DNA from: Alkalihalobacillus alcalophilus ATCC 27647 = CGMCC 1.3604
GTDB lineage: Bacteria; Bacillota; Bacilli; Bacillales; Bacillaceae_D
Length of the DNA stretch: 64,000 bases
Assembly: GCF_000292245.2 (NCBI RefSeq)
Contig: NZ_ALPT02000015.1
Span: 1-64,000 of the forward strand
Direction: 5' to 3'
Made by a program: the position numbers and the translations under genes. Every line of letters begins with the position of its first letter. The first letter of the stretch is position 1. Shown one piece after another: positions 19,263-28,566 of this stretch. Under the pieces are notes generated by a model that was given only the letters and a program-made list of their open reading frames with translations, was not told where the DNA came from and did not search any database.

Positions 19263-19300
19263 GTTATTCATTCGCTTCATTTTGAAGATTTATTTCTCCC

Positions 19301-20314
19301 TTAGTTTTTTACAGGTGTTTTTGTTTTATTTTTAACAAAAGGCATCATTTCACGTAATTCACGTCCAACTACTTCAATTGGATGTTGACTTTCCGCTCTA
19401 GTGATTGCTGTAAATTCTGGACGATTTGCTTGGTTTTCTAAAATCCAACCTTTTGCAAATTTTCCTGTTTGAATATCTGATAAAACCTGCTTCATCGCTT
19501 TTTTCGTTTCATCTGTCACAATTTGAGGACCCGCTACATAGTCACCCCATTGTGCTGTGTCTGAGATTGAATAACGCATCGTTTCAAGTCCACCTTCATA
19601 CATAAGGTCAACAATTAATTTTAGTTCATGTAAACACTCAAAGTAAGCTACTTCTGGTTGATATCCTGCTTCCACTAATGTTTCGAAACCAGCTTTTACA
19701 AGTGCAGAAGTTCCTCCACAAAGTACCGCTTGTTCACCAAAAAGATCGGTTTCTGTTTCTTCCTGGAAAGTTGTCTCAAGAACACCAGCACGAGCGGAAC
19801 CGATCACTTTCGAATAGGCTAGAGCCACTTCTTTTGCTTGACCTGTTGCATCTTGGAAAACCGCAATTAAGCCTGGAACCCCTGCTCCTTCTTCAAATAC
19901 ACGACGCACTAAGTGACCTGGTCCTTTTGGTGCTGCTAAAAAGACGTCGACATTAGCTGGTGGAACAATTTGATTAAAATGAATGTTAAAACCGTGAGCA
20001 AATGCTAAGGTTTTTCCTTCTGTTAAGACTGGTTCAATTTCATTTTTATAAACCGTTGGCTGTAATTCATCCGGCAATAGGACCATAATTAAATCTGCTT
20101 GCTCAGCCGCTTCATTTACTGGATACACTTTAAATCCATCTTCTACTGCTTTATCCCATGATTTTCCTTGGCGAAGGCCGATAATCACATCGACTCCACT
20201 TTCACGCATATTTTGTGCATGAGCATGACCTTGTGAGCCATAACCGATGACTGCTACTTTTTTCCCTTGTAAAACCGCTTCATTAATATCCCCATTGTAA
20301 TAAACCTTTGCCAT
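19301..20314 (-). CDS. ilvC: Ketol-acid reductoisomerase
   Basis: Converts acetolactate or acetohydroxybutyrate to the dihydroxy acids of valine and isoleucine synthesis, with NADPH and magnesium. The class I enzyme of 337 residues has the Rossmann motif VIGYGSQGHAHA near the start, and the metal-binding region DLFGEQAVLCGG and FECLHELKLIVDLMYEGG. The start at 20314 follows AAAGGAGAGATTATC; the 17 codons upstream in frame are ignored. Gap of 149 bp to ilvH. Confidence 0.97.
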   Translation of the reverse strand: MAKVYYNGDINEAVLQGKKVAVIGYGSQGHAHAQNMRESGVDVIIGLRQGKSWDKAVEDGFKVYPVNEAAEQADLIMVLLPDELQPTVYKNEIEPVLTEGKTLAFAHGFNIHFNQIVPPANVDVFLAAPKGPGHLVRRVFEEGAGVPGLIAVFQDATGQAKEVALAYSKVIGSARAGVLETTFQEETETDLFGEQAVLCGGTSALVKAGFETLVEAGYQPEVAYFECLHELKLIVDLMYEGGLETMRYSISDTAQWGDYVAGPQIVTDETKKAMKQVLSDIQTGKFAKGWILENQANRPEFTAITRAESQHPIEVVGRELREMMPFVKNKTKTPVKN

Positions 20315-20463
20315 GATAATCTCTCCTTTTAATTTCAGTTCATTTTTTATAGTAGAATCGTACACAATTTATGTTTGCTGGTTTAGAGTAATTCGAATAA
20401 CTCAGCAAGCGCTAGAATGTGAACGGTGGTTCTTAAGTTAATAAAAAGAAGCTTTTGTTCCTT

Positions 20464-20985
20464 TTAATGAATCAGTGTTAATCGACTTGATTCCGTTGTC
20501 GACTTTTTACTGCCCCGATTAAAGGCGGTAATACCGGTTCGAGCTAAATCTCGGATTCCATACGGTCTTAATAAATCAATAAAAGTTTCGACTTTTTGAT
20601 AGTCTCCCGTAATTTGAATCGTCATCGACTCGCGACCAACATCTAAAATGGAAGCTCGAAATGGATTGACAAGTGCCGCAACTTCAGCACGTTGCTGTGG
20701 AGTAACGATAATCTTAATAAGTGCCAATTCACGAGCAATAATCGGTTCATCCGTTATGTCTTTCACTTTTAAAACATCGACCTGCTTATTTAGCTGCTTT
20801 GTTACTTGCTCAATATTATCCATGTTGTCGACCTGAACGACGAATGTCATACGAGAAACAGCTGGATTTTCCGTCACACCAACAGTAATACTTTCAATGT
20901 TGTAATGACGCCTCGCAAACAAGCCTGTAATTCGATTCAAAACACCAGAACTATTGTTCACTAGAGCGGTAATCGTTCTTTTCAT
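20464..20985 (-). CDS. ilvH: Acetolactate synthase small (regulatory) subunit
   Basis: Gives valine feedback sensitivity to IlvB. The 173 residues start with the ACT domain (ITALVNNSSGVLNRITGLFARRHYNI, positions about 4-30), including the effector-binding asparagine and glycine pair, followed by the C-terminal ALS_ss domain. Its ATG overlaps the ilvB stop as ATGA, so the subunits are made in a coupled way. Confidence 0.96.
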   Translation of the reverse strand: MKRTITALVNNSSGVLNRITGLFARRHYNIESITVGVTENPAVSRMTFVVQVDNMDNIEQVTKQLNKQVDVLKVKDITDEPIIARELALIKIIVTPQQRAEVAALVNPFRASILDVGRESMTIQITGDYQKVETFIDLLRPYGIRDLARTGITAFNRGSKKSTTESSRLTLIH

Positions 20986-22706
20986 GGCTTTACTCCTTCC
21001 ATTTGATGAATTCCTTTTCCTGGCGAAATCATTGGATACACATTCTCTTTTTGAGCAACACGGAAATCCATTAAAACAGGCCCTGGATAATCCATCATTT
21101 CTTTTAATGCTGTTTTTACTTCTGATAGCTTTTCTACCTTCATCCCTTTAATGTCATAAGCCGATGCTAGTTTGACAAAATCTGGTTGAATCGGGAAAAG
21201 TGAATTTGAATAACGCTCACCGTGGAATAATTGTTGCCATTGACGAACCATTCCTAAAGCGGCGTTATTGACGATTACAATTTTGACTGGTAAATTGAGC
21301 TCCTGCAAAATCGATAACTCTTGGGCTGTCATTTGGAAGCCAGCATCACCAATAATAGCTACGACCGGCAAATTCGGTTCGGCAAACTGAGCCCCAATCG
21401 CCGCTGGAAAACCAAAGCCCATCGTCCCTAAACCACCAGAAGTGACCCAACGATTCGGTTTGTTAAATTTGTAATATTGGGCCGACCACATTTGATGCTG
21501 ACCAACATCAGTAGTGACCACCGCCTCACCTTCTGTTATTTCATGAAGATATTCGATCAGTTGCTGAGGTTTGATCGTTTCTCCATCCTCTTTATACCAA
21601 AGTGGATATTCCTCTTTTAACTGCTTTAAATCAGAACGCCAAATCGCACTCTTGCTACATTCACCATTCGCTGCAATTAGGAGCTTCAACGCTTCTTTCG
21701 CATCACCAACGACAGGGATATCAGCATGAACATTTTTACCAATTTCAGCTGGGTCAATATCAATATGCACAACCTTTGCCGTTGGGGCAAAATGAGCTAA
21801 ATTCCCTGTTAAACGGTCATCAAAACGAGCTCCAATATTAATCAGTAAGTCCGTCTCATAAATGGACATATTCGCCGTATACGTTCCATGCATACCAGCC
21901 ATTCCTAAAAATAATTCATGCTCACCTGGGAAAGAACCTAACCCTAAAAGAGTATTCGTTACAGGAATTTGTTGCTGCTCAACGTATTGCAAAAGTTCTT
22001 CCGCTGCGTGGGCATGTAAGACACCAGCCCCTGCTAAGATAAGTGGCTTTTTCGCTTCACTAACCGCTTCTACCACTTTTTTAATTTGCAATTTATTCGG
22101 ACTAAAAGTAGGTTGATAACCTGGTAATTCCACTTCTTTCTCGTAATTGAATTCCCCTTGTGCTAGAGAAATATCTTTAGGGAGGTCAATTAACACTGGT
22201 CCCGGACGCCCTGTTGTCGCAATATGAAAAGCCTTTTTGATAATATCGGGGAACTCTTCTACACTGCGAACTTGAAAATTATGCTTCGTAATCGGCATTG
22301 TAATCCCAATAACATCGGCTTCTTGGAAAGCGTCTGTTCCAATAACAGATGTTCCCACTTGACCAGTAATAACAACTAGTGGCAACGAATCCATCATCGC
22401 GTCGGCAATCCCAGTTACAACATTTGTTGCTCCTGGTCCAGAGGTGACGACACAGACACCTGGTTTCCCAGATACTCTCGCATACCCTTCCGCCGCGTGA
22501 ATCGCTCCTTGTTCATGGCGAGCTAAAATGTGACGAATACCCGTTTTATAAATTTCATCATAAGTTGGTAGAATTGCCCCACCTGGGTAACCGAAAATCA
22601 CTTCCACTCCCTCAAGTGCTAGAGCTTTAATGAGCATGCTAGACCCTGACATTTTTTCATTTTCTACTTTTACTTGTTGCTCCTCTTTTTTCACTTGCGT
22701 TTTCAT
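20982..22706 (-). CDS. ilvB: Acetolactate synthase large (catalytic) subunit
   Basis: Thiamine-diphosphate and FAD enzyme that makes acetolactate and acetohydroxybutyrate. The catalytic glutamate is in HEQGAIHAAEGYARV. The thiamine motif starts at GDAGFQMTAQEL and ends in NNAALGMVRQWQ. The start at 22706 follows GAGGAAAAGAG and gives 574 residues. It is the first gene after the T-box leader, which is expected to control it and all genes down to leuD. Confidence 0.97.
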   Translation of the reverse strand: MKTQVKKEEQQVKVENEKMSGSSMLIKALALEGVEVIFGYPGGAILPTYDEIYKTGIRHILARHEQGAIHAAEGYARVSGKPGVCVVTSGPGATNVVTGIADAMMDSLPLVVITGQVGTSVIGTDAFQEADVIGITMPITKHNFQVRSVEEFPDIIKKAFHIATTGRPGPVLIDLPKDISLAQGEFNYEKEVELPGYQPTFSPNKLQIKKVVEAVSEAKKPLILAGAGVLHAHAAEELLQYVEQQQIPVTNTLLGLGSFPGEHELFLGMAGMHGTYTANMSIYETDLLINIGARFDDRLTGNLAHFAPTAKVVHIDIDPAEIGKNVHADIPVVGDAKEALKLLIAANGECSKSAIWRSDLKQLKEEYPLWYKEDGETIKPQQLIEYLHEITEGEAVVTTDVGQHQMWSAQYYKFNKPNRWVTSGGLGTMGFGFPAAIGAQFAEPNLPVVAIIGDAGFQMTAQELSILQELNLPVKIVIVNNAALGMVRQWQQLFHGERYSNSLFPIQPDFVKLASAYDIKGMKVEKLSEVKTALKEMMDYPGPVLMDFRVAQKENVYPMISPGKGIHQMEGVKP

Positions 22707-22857
22707 CTCTTTTCCTCCTCTTTTCAATCTAAAGCGAAGTACGTATTGACTTTCTTAAGACGACCTCTTGTTCTTGTGCATCTAACTGGGATAGCAGGAT
22801 TAAACGTTCTTCTAAACTACTTTTAAAAAATGAATGTCAGAAAACCAGACAAAAATG

Positions 22858-23158
22858 AATAAAAAAAACCTTCCCACCCCATAGCAGTCGCATCTAACGA
22901 CTAACTGAAGGGGCGAAAAGATTTATCTTTCCACGGTACCACCCTTGTTCATCAAGTTTCCTTGATCTTACGGATGAACAAATCGTTCATCTCATTTTAA
23001 TAACGAGTGCTGTGTACACCCGGTCAATCCTAGTAGACTACGCTTACGTTCAGATCGACACTCCGAGGGGACTTTCATCATATGTGACAACACCGCTTTC
23101 CAGCAATCACGGCTCTCTGTAGAAGTCCAGACATATAACTACTTTACCTCTTCAACGT
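22858..23158 (-). promoter_or_regulatory. T-box riboswitch (ilv-leu leader)
   Basis: Minus-strand leader with the T-box core GGGTGGTACCGTGG near 22930-22950, a stem I apical part AGAGAGCCG...GCTGGAAAGCGG, and a terminator followed by eight T at about 22861-22900. Uncharged tRNA binding lets transcription continue into ilvB. Aligning the stretch before CTCGGAG with the B. subtilis ilv-leu leader (specifier CUC) puts GUC, a valine codon, at the specifier position. That assignment is tentative. The leader starts only about 10-15 bases after the ilvD stop. Confidence 0.9.
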
Positions 23159-23168
23159 TTGTTTTTTA

Positions 23169-24836
23169 TTAAATTTTCATAACCCCGCCTGTATTGGCAG
23201 AAGTCACTAATTTCGAATATCGAGCTAAATAACCTTTTTTCACTTTCGGTTCTGGTTCTACAAAACCTTCTTTACGATTAGCATGTTCTTCCGTACTAAC
23301 TAACCATTCAATCGTACGGTTTGTTAAATTGATACGAATCTTATCGCCATTTTCAATAAAAGCAATTGGTCCACCTTCAGCGGCTTCTGGGGAAATATGA
23401 CCAATTGAAATCCCTCTAGAAGCTCCTGAGAAACGACCATCTGTAATTAAAGCTACCTTCGTGCTTAACCCTTTACCCGCAATCTTAGAGGTCGGCGCAA
23501 GCATTTCTGGCATTCCAGGTCCACCTTTTGGCCCTTCATAACGAATAACTACTACATGACCTTCTTTAACTTCTCCACTATCAATCCCCTCTTGTGCTTC
23601 TTCTTGGGAGTTGAAGACGATTGCCTCCCCTTCGAATACTTTAATAGAAGGATCAACAGCTCCGACTTTAATAACTGCTCCATCTGGTGCGAGATTACCA
23701 TAAAGAATTGATAATCCACCAACTGGACTATACGGGTTATCTTTACGACGAATGACATCATCATTTGTAATCTCTGCGTCTTTTACATTTTCATATAAAC
23801 TCTTACCAGTAATCGTCAAACGCTCAGGGTGTACGGCCCCTTCTATGCTACAGAGCTCCTTAATAATGGCACTAACTCCACCAGCATGATGAACATCATC
23901 CATTGAATAATCAGAAGCTGGACTAATCTTAGATAAATAAGGTACTCGTTCAGCTACTTCATTAATTCGATTTAAGTCATATTCAATCTCTGCTTCATGA
24001 GCAATCGCTAATGTGTGAAGAACTGTATTAGTTGAACCACCCATTGCCATGTCTAAAGCAAATGCATCATCTATTGTTTCCTTCGTCACGATATCACGAG
24101 GACGAATGTCTTTATCTATTAAGTTCATTAAATGCTTTGCCGCATCTTTAATTAACTTGTGACGCTCATTAGAGGTCGCAACAATTGTTCCGTTTCCTGG
24201 TAAAGCTAAGCCGAGCATCTCCATAAGTGAGTTCATCGAATTCGCGGTAAACATCCCTGAACAGGAACCACATGTTGGACAGGCACTTTGCTCAATCTCA
24301 AGTAATTCTTCTCTTGTCATCTTTCCTGACGAGAATGCTCCTACTCCTTCAAAAACAGAAACTAAAGACAAGCTTTGTCCATCCTTTGTTCGACCTGCTT
24401 CCATTGGACCACCTGATACAAATACAGCTGGCACATTCGTTCGAACAGCCGCCATTAGCATACCTGGTGTAATCTTGTCACAGTTAGGGATATAAAACAC
24501 CCCGTCAAACCAGTGGGCATTAATGACTGTCTCCGCTGCATCACAAATGATTTCACGGCTTGGCAATGAATACCTCATTCCGATATGCCCCATTGCAATT
24601 CCATCGTCAACACCTATCGTATTAAACTCAAATGGAATTCCACCCGCTTCACGAATCGCTTCCTTTGCCACCTCAGCAAATTTATTCAAATGCATATGAC
24701 CAGGGATAATATCTATATAAGAATTACAGACACCGATAAACGGTTTATCCATATCCTCTTCTTTTACACCAGCAGCACGAAGTAGACTTCTATGTGGTGC
24801 CCTGTCAATCCCTTTCTTAATCATGTTACTTCTCAT
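23169..24836 (-). CDS. ilvD: Dihydroxy-acid dehydratase
   Basis: Iron-sulfur enzyme that makes the 2-oxo acids of valine and isoleucine. Cluster cysteines appear in VCNSYIDIIPGH, PNCDKITPGM and CPTCGSCSGMFTANSMN. The C-terminal DGRFSGASRGISIGHISPEA is intact. The start at 24836 follows GGGAGAGATAGTA and gives 555 residues. In B. subtilis ilvD lies elsewhere; here it is directly upstream of the T-box and ilvB, completing a near-full ilv-leu cluster. Confidence 0.97.
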   Translation of the reverse strand: MRSNMIKKGIDRAPHRSLLRAAGVKEEDMDKPFIGVCNSYIDIIPGHMHLNKFAEVAKEAIREAGGIPFEFNTIGVDDGIAMGHIGMRYSLPSREIICDAAETVINAHWFDGVFYIPNCDKITPGMLMAAVRTNVPAVFVSGGPMEAGRTKDGQSLSLVSVFEGVGAFSSGKMTREELLEIEQSACPTCGSCSGMFTANSMNSLMEMLGLALPGNGTIVATSNERHKLIKDAAKHLMNLIDKDIRPRDIVTKETIDDAFALDMAMGGSTNTVLHTLAIAHEAEIEYDLNRINEVAERVPYLSKISPASDYSMDDVHHAGGVSAIIKELCSIEGAVHPERLTITGKSLYENVKDAEITNDDVIRRKDNPYSPVGGLSILYGNLAPDGAVIKVGAVDPSIKVFEGEAIVFNSQEEAQEGIDSGEVKEGHVVVIRYEGPKGGPGMPEMLAPTSKIAGKGLSTKVALITDGRFSGASRGISIGHISPEAAEGGPIAFIENGDKIRINLTNRTIEWLVSTEEHANRKEGFVEPEPKVKKGYLARYSKLVTSANTGGVMKI

Positions 24837-24955
24837 TACTATCTCTCCCAATCTGTTGCCTATTCTCGTATTATCTCTATTCTAAATATTCCCTCTTTTT
24901 AAGATGTCATTACTCTATTAGGAATTAGATAGAATGTGCGAGTTCACTTATACTC

Positions 24956-24970
24956 ACTATTCAGAAAATT
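24956..24970. promoter_or_regulatory. CodY-like box upstream of ilvD
   Basis: ACTATTCAGAAAATT matches the CodY consensus AATTTTCWGAAAATT at 13 of 15 positions and lies 120 bases upstream of the ilvD start. CodY represses branched-chain amino acid genes in Bacillus when these amino acids and GTP are plentiful. The rest of 24837-25349 shows no gene. Confidence 0.55.
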
Positions 24971-25349
24971 AAAACCCTAAAAAGAGTTAGATATCCTTCC
25001 TGAGAGGACAAATGTTCTTATACATTGCATTATTTATTATTGAAATTAATGATACGCTGATTCTTCCTTATGGTCAACCACTTTTATTAAAATAATTAGA
25101 CAATTTCGATTATCTCTAATACTTGAATGCGTTTACATGTTGAAGTACCAAAGATCAAGCGACCTTTCACTATTTTAATAAAAAAATACCAATCATTTTT
25201 TAAACTTAGATAATTAGAGAAAAAGAAGATAATTAGCGTTTGTCCAGTGAACAATTCGCCACATTGTTAGAACAAAAAAGAGAGATTTTTACAAAATTAA
25301 AACTGAGTAAAAGAAAAGTTTTTGGACAAACTATAATTGGGTGATAAAC

Positions 25350-25763
25350 ATGAGCGTACGCAAACGATTTTTTCAACGAATATATTTCACAAAGAAATTA
25401 CCGTTCATTAGATTAAGATCAAACAAAAGAGCCTCTCTTATTCTTGTGAAGGACCGTTTTAACGACTGTAAGACAGAAGCTGAAAAACTACTCTACCAAA
25501 AGCTTTTTTCTGAGCTATATTATCCAACACCAAGAATGTATGTCGGTGGAATTCAAATTAATATTGCTCTCGTCCCATATCGTCTAGCTTTTGTAGAAGC
25601 TTGCAGCAAGGAAAAAGAAAAACGCATTATCAAACAGCTCAGAAAAAAGAGATGGCATGTGCTTTTCTATGATCCAGCACAGATTACGAATGCTGATCTA
25701 TGTGACGAATATTTAGCAAAACAATCGAAGCTACCAGCGATATATGGTTTGGTACGGTTTTAG
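25350..25763 (+). CDS. Unknown 137-residue basic protein, possibly related to DUF559/Vsr-type fold
   Basis: I do not recognise this protein with confidence. It has a basic N-terminus (VRKRFFQRIYFTKKLPFIRLR). The order that follows is reminiscent of small DUF559-type nuclease folds: TEAEKLLYQKLFSELYYPTP, a strand with INIALVPYRLAFVEA, and KRIIKQLRKKRWHVLFYD. The usual D/E-x-K catalytic residues are not evident, so any nuclease activity is doubtful. The ATG at 25350 follows GGGTGATAAAC; an in-frame GTG lies nine bases earlier. It stands alone on the plus strand, divergent from ilvD. Confidence 0.6.
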   Translation: MSVRKRFFQRIYFTKKLPFIRLRSNKRASLILVKDRFNDCKTEAEKLLYQKLFSELYYPTPRMYVGGIQINIALVPYRLAFVEACSKEKEKRIIKQLRKKRWHVLFYDPAQITNADLCDEYLAKQSKLPAIYGLVRF

Positions 25764-25883
25764 AATTGGAAAGTAATACAAATTACTTGAAAAGTAGGCG
25801 GAAACCTTTTATACAGGAGTTCGTCTGCTTTTTTCATATTGTCTGAAGATGTCAGGGCTTTAGGCATTGGTGGTCACAGTCGG

Positions 25884-26291
25884 ATTCGTAACGTAATTTC
25901 GCTCTCGGTGGAATTTTATTACTAATTAGCCGTTATTCGTACTTTAATTTCTTACTGCTTGGGTTTTCATTACTTATCATCCCGTATTCGTACTTTAATT
26001 TCGCCCTGCTCGGATTTTCATTACTTATTATCCGGTATTCGTAACGTAACTTCTATCTGCTTGGGTTTTCATTACCTATTAGCCAGTATTCGTAACGTAA
26101 TTTCGCTCTGCTTGGGTATTTATTACCTATTACCCTTTATTCGTAACGTAATTTCGCTCTGCTTGGATTTTCATTACCTATTAACCTTTATTCGCACCGT
26201 AATTTCGCTCTGCTTGGATTTTCATTACCTATTAACCTTTATTCGCACCGTAATCCTGCAATTCCCCAATTTTCATTACCAATCAACACTC
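25884..26291. repeat. Eight-copy tandem repeat, exact 51-bp period
   Basis: The word attcg recurs at 25884, 25935, 25986, 26037, 26088, 26139, 26190 and 26241, always 51 bases apart. The consensus runs attcgtaacgtaatttcgct, then ctgcttggattttcattacc and tattaaccttt. Copies 6 to 8 are nearly identical and the outer ones diverge. Because 51 is a multiple of three, a frame stays open through part of the array, but I see no ribosome site and do not call a protein. Confidence 0.9.
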
Positions 26292-26407
26292 AACAGCATT
26301 GATATAATTCCACTTTGCGACCTAAGGTGATTCATCCTGGAGGAGGACGATATTTATATTGCAGCGACTCTATAATTAATCTAAATAATATTATAGGAGT
26401 TGTTTGG

Positions 26408-26779
26408 ATGAAGCATCACTTAGGAGTTACTTATTTTATTTTCGTTTGTCTTGCTTTACTGGCGGTACTTTTTCAAATCTTAATAGCAGGAGTTGCCTTA
26501 TTTGAAAACTATTCATATTGGGAACTTCATAAAGCCTTTGCCCATTTCAAATATGTATACATGCTCTTGTTTGTCATAGCCTTATTTTTAAAGAAACATA
26601 AAACCCTAATTTGGTTGCCACTCATTCTGTTTATATTAGCAAATGCACAATACTACACCGCACATGGATACATAGCAGCACTCCATGTCGTCATTCCCAT
26701 TTTTATAACACTATTAACCGTTAAATTAACATTTAATTCTTATCAATTATTTATCCTTAAAAAGGTTAAAGAGCAGTAG
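26408..26779 (+). CDS. Small four-helix membrane protein, DUF6220-like
   Basis: A 123-residue protein with four hydrophobic segments at about residues 8-30, 46-62, 66-82 and 88-110. Histidine residues (ELHKAFAHFKY and HGYIAALHV) sit near membrane edges. This layout resembles the DUF6220 family of small integral proteins of unknown function, but that placement is only from memory of the family pattern. The ATG at 26408 follows TAGGAGTTGTTTGG. It has its own terminator downstream. Confidence 0.7.
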   Translation: MKHHLGVTYFIFVCLALLAVLFQILIAGVALFENYSYWELHKAFAHFKYVYMLLFVIALFLKKHKTLIWLPLILFILANAQYYTAHGYIAALHVVIPIFITLLTVKLTFNSYQLFILKKVKEQ

Positions 26780-26842
26780 GCACCTTATCTGTTCATCTGC
26801 TCGGCCGTTCACAAAAACTGGAAGGTTATGACTAGAAAAATG

Positions 26843-26886
26843 AAAAAGCACTTTGTCCAATTTACGACGGACAGAGTGCTTTTTTA
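26843..26886. terminator. Terminator after the small membrane protein
   Basis: AAAAAGCAC pairs with GTGCTTTTTT, with an inner TGTCC/GGACA stem. A T-run follows on the plus strand. Confidence 0.8.
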
Positions 26887-27019
26887 TGAAGATGTATGAG
26901 TTTTTTGTCGAGTAAAATGATTCATTTTTCTTCATAGAATACTCATAGGACAACCTCTATTGTGGAAAGACTAGAACTATGAAAGTGATTCAAACTTTCG
27001 ATTGAAGGGAGGTTACTTC

Positions 27020-27151
27020 ATGAAATTTTACTTTAATAAGGAGGATGGTAAAGGTCGAAAACGAGAAACGCATATCGAACTGCCCGCACAATTTATCATA
27101 GCAATAGCAACGGCAACAGGAACGCTCATCACGATTTTGCTTAATTTATAG
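27020..27151 (+). CDS. 43-residue single-pass small membrane protein
   Basis: Short gene with a good ribosome site (GGGAGGTTACTTC before the ATG). The product is charged over residues 1-20 (KEDGKGRKRETHIEL) and then has one hydrophobic helix, AQFIIAIATATGTLITILLNL, ending at the C-terminus. It is followed at once by a terminator shared with the convergent gene. I know no function; the size and layout are typical of small regulatory or stress membrane peptides. Confidence 0.65.
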   Translation: MKFYFNKEDGKGRKRETHIELPAQFIIAIATATGTLITILLNL

Positions 27152-27157
27152 TCTAAG

Positions 27158-27187
27158 AGCCGTACAAGGTAAGAGTCTTGTACGGCT
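27158..27187. terminator. Bidirectional terminator
   Basis: Perfect 11-base stem AGCCGTACAAG/CTTGTACGGCT around an 8-base loop, between convergent genes. Confidence 0.8.
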
Positions 27188-27192
27188 AACCA

Positions 27193-27825
27193 TTATGTTA
27201 AGAAAACCTTATTAATATCTAATCTATCATAACTTAAAATCCAATCATTATAACGTTCATACAAAAATCGAATTTGATCAGCTTTGATAGCAATTACATC
27301 ACAACCACGATCATCATAGACGTGGAAAATAACCTTATTTTTAAGATGAATAAAAAAGACATCATGGTAAAGACTCTTTTCAAATCCCATATCATGGTTG
27401 CAAATTTCTTTAATAAGGGCACGATATTTTATTTCACTACGTTTACACTTCATCATTAATTGAGGGAAGCTCTCCTCCGATTCCTCCTCAAAAACATCCG
27501 GAACAACCTGACACGAAACCTCGTAGTCACTAAGCTTTTTTATGAGAAATGGTTCAACAAAACGAAATTTACGCTTAAAGCTTTGTTTACGAAATCTATC
27601 GAGATGATTGACCACTAACAGGAGTTCATCCTCCTCTTCAAAAATAGCTTCAAACAAAGTGATGGCTCGTTCGTAAACATTTTCTAAATAGAGGCTACCC
27701 TTATAACAATCCCCTTGTAGATAATTAACTCCTAGTTCAAAGCGGATACCTATTGGCCAACGATAAAATAATGGAGGTGCAAGCGGCAGGTCTTTAAAAA
27801 TTTGATTTACAAGATTACATTTCAT
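27193..27825 (-). CDS. DUF3885-like protein
   Basis: A 210-residue soluble protein. The N-terminal PLFYRWPIGIRFELG and the C-terminal HVYDDRGCDVIA...LYERYNDWILSYDR match the pattern I associate with the DUF3885 family, found in many Firmicutes and sometimes near contact-dependent toxin or immunity genes. The function is unknown. Here no toxin gene adjoins it; it lies alone, convergent with a 43-residue peptide gene and 45 bp downstream of the MOSC gene. Confidence 0.7.
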   Translation of the reverse strand: MKCNLVNQIFKDLPLAPPLFYRWPIGIRFELGVNYLQGDCYKGSLYLENVYERAITLFEAIFEEEDELLLVVNHLDRFRKQSFKRKFRFVEPFLIKKLSDYEVSCQVVPDVFEEESEESFPQLMMKCKRSEIKYRALIKEICNHDMGFEKSLYHDVFFIHLKNKVIFHVYDDRGCDVIAIKADQIRFLYERYNDWILSYDRLDINKVFLT

Positions 27826-27870
27826 CCATTTTCCTCCAAATTTAATAACACAACTCTTTTTTCCAGAGCT

Positions 27871-28410
27871 TTAAACCCGCTCTAATGGCTTAAAGGGTTT
27901 TTCTGGTAACTGAATCTGAATAGAATCACCCGGACAAATAGATCCACCTGCTAATACAATGGCCATCACTCCTGCTTTTCGGATCAAATTTCCATCCTGA
28001 TCTTTATCCAAAACAGCCTTCATTAAGCCAGGTTGAAACTGATCAATTTGTGCACATGGGTTTCGTAAACCTGTTAGTTGGATTTTTACGGTTGGGCCAA
28101 TTGTTAAAACCGTATCAACCGGTAATCCTAAAAGATCAACTCCAGTAGTCGTAATATTTTCTCCCATTTCACCAGGTTTGATCAAAAATCGCTCCTTTAA
28201 TTGCTCAAACAATTCAGCTTGAAGCAAATGAACTTGTCTTAAATTAGGCTGATTTGGATTTTGAGCGACTCTCGACCGATGTTTGACTGTAGCTCCAAAA
28301 TGGGCATCCCCTTCTACCCCTAACCCTTTCACTAAATGAACCCTCTCTCGGTTTTGTTTACTAAAAGTATGACGTTCGCTTAAGCTGACAGCAAGTACAC
28401 TTCCTCCCAT
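27871..28410 (-). CDS. MOSC-domain protein, YiiM-like
   Basis: MOSC domains bind molybdenum cofactor or its sulfur-bearing form. The 179-residue protein is essentially one MOSC domain: GLGVEGDAHFG near the start, the loop KPGEMGENITTTGVDL, and the conserved cysteine in LRNPCAQID. Family members of this type include YiiM-like 6-hydroxylaminopurine-detoxifying proteins, but the substrate here cannot be told. It lies alone, with no cofactor genes beside it. Confidence 0.85.
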   Translation of the reverse strand: MGGSVLAVSLSERHTFSKQNRERVHLVKGLGVEGDAHFGATVKHRSRVAQNPNQPNLRQVHLLQAELFEQLKERFLIKPGEMGENITTTGVDLLGLPVDTVLTIGPTVKIQLTGLRNPCAQIDQFQPGLMKAVLDKDQDGNLIRKAGVMAIVLAGGSICPGDSIQIQLPEKPFKPLERV

Positions 28411-28566
28411 ATCCTCAGCCCCTTTTGTCTTTATCGTTCAAACAAAATGTACCTCTTACAAAATATAGCAAAGTAAGGTAGAGAAAATACCATTCTTATT
28501 TAATCTTTTTAACTAGGTCGATTAAATATCCCTATGCAATAATTAGATTCCATCCAAGTGACTTAT

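Noticed and set aside
25959..26330. 123-codon frame over the 51-bp array
   Set aside because: Only a TTG start without ribosome site; the repeat period being a multiple of three explains the open frame.
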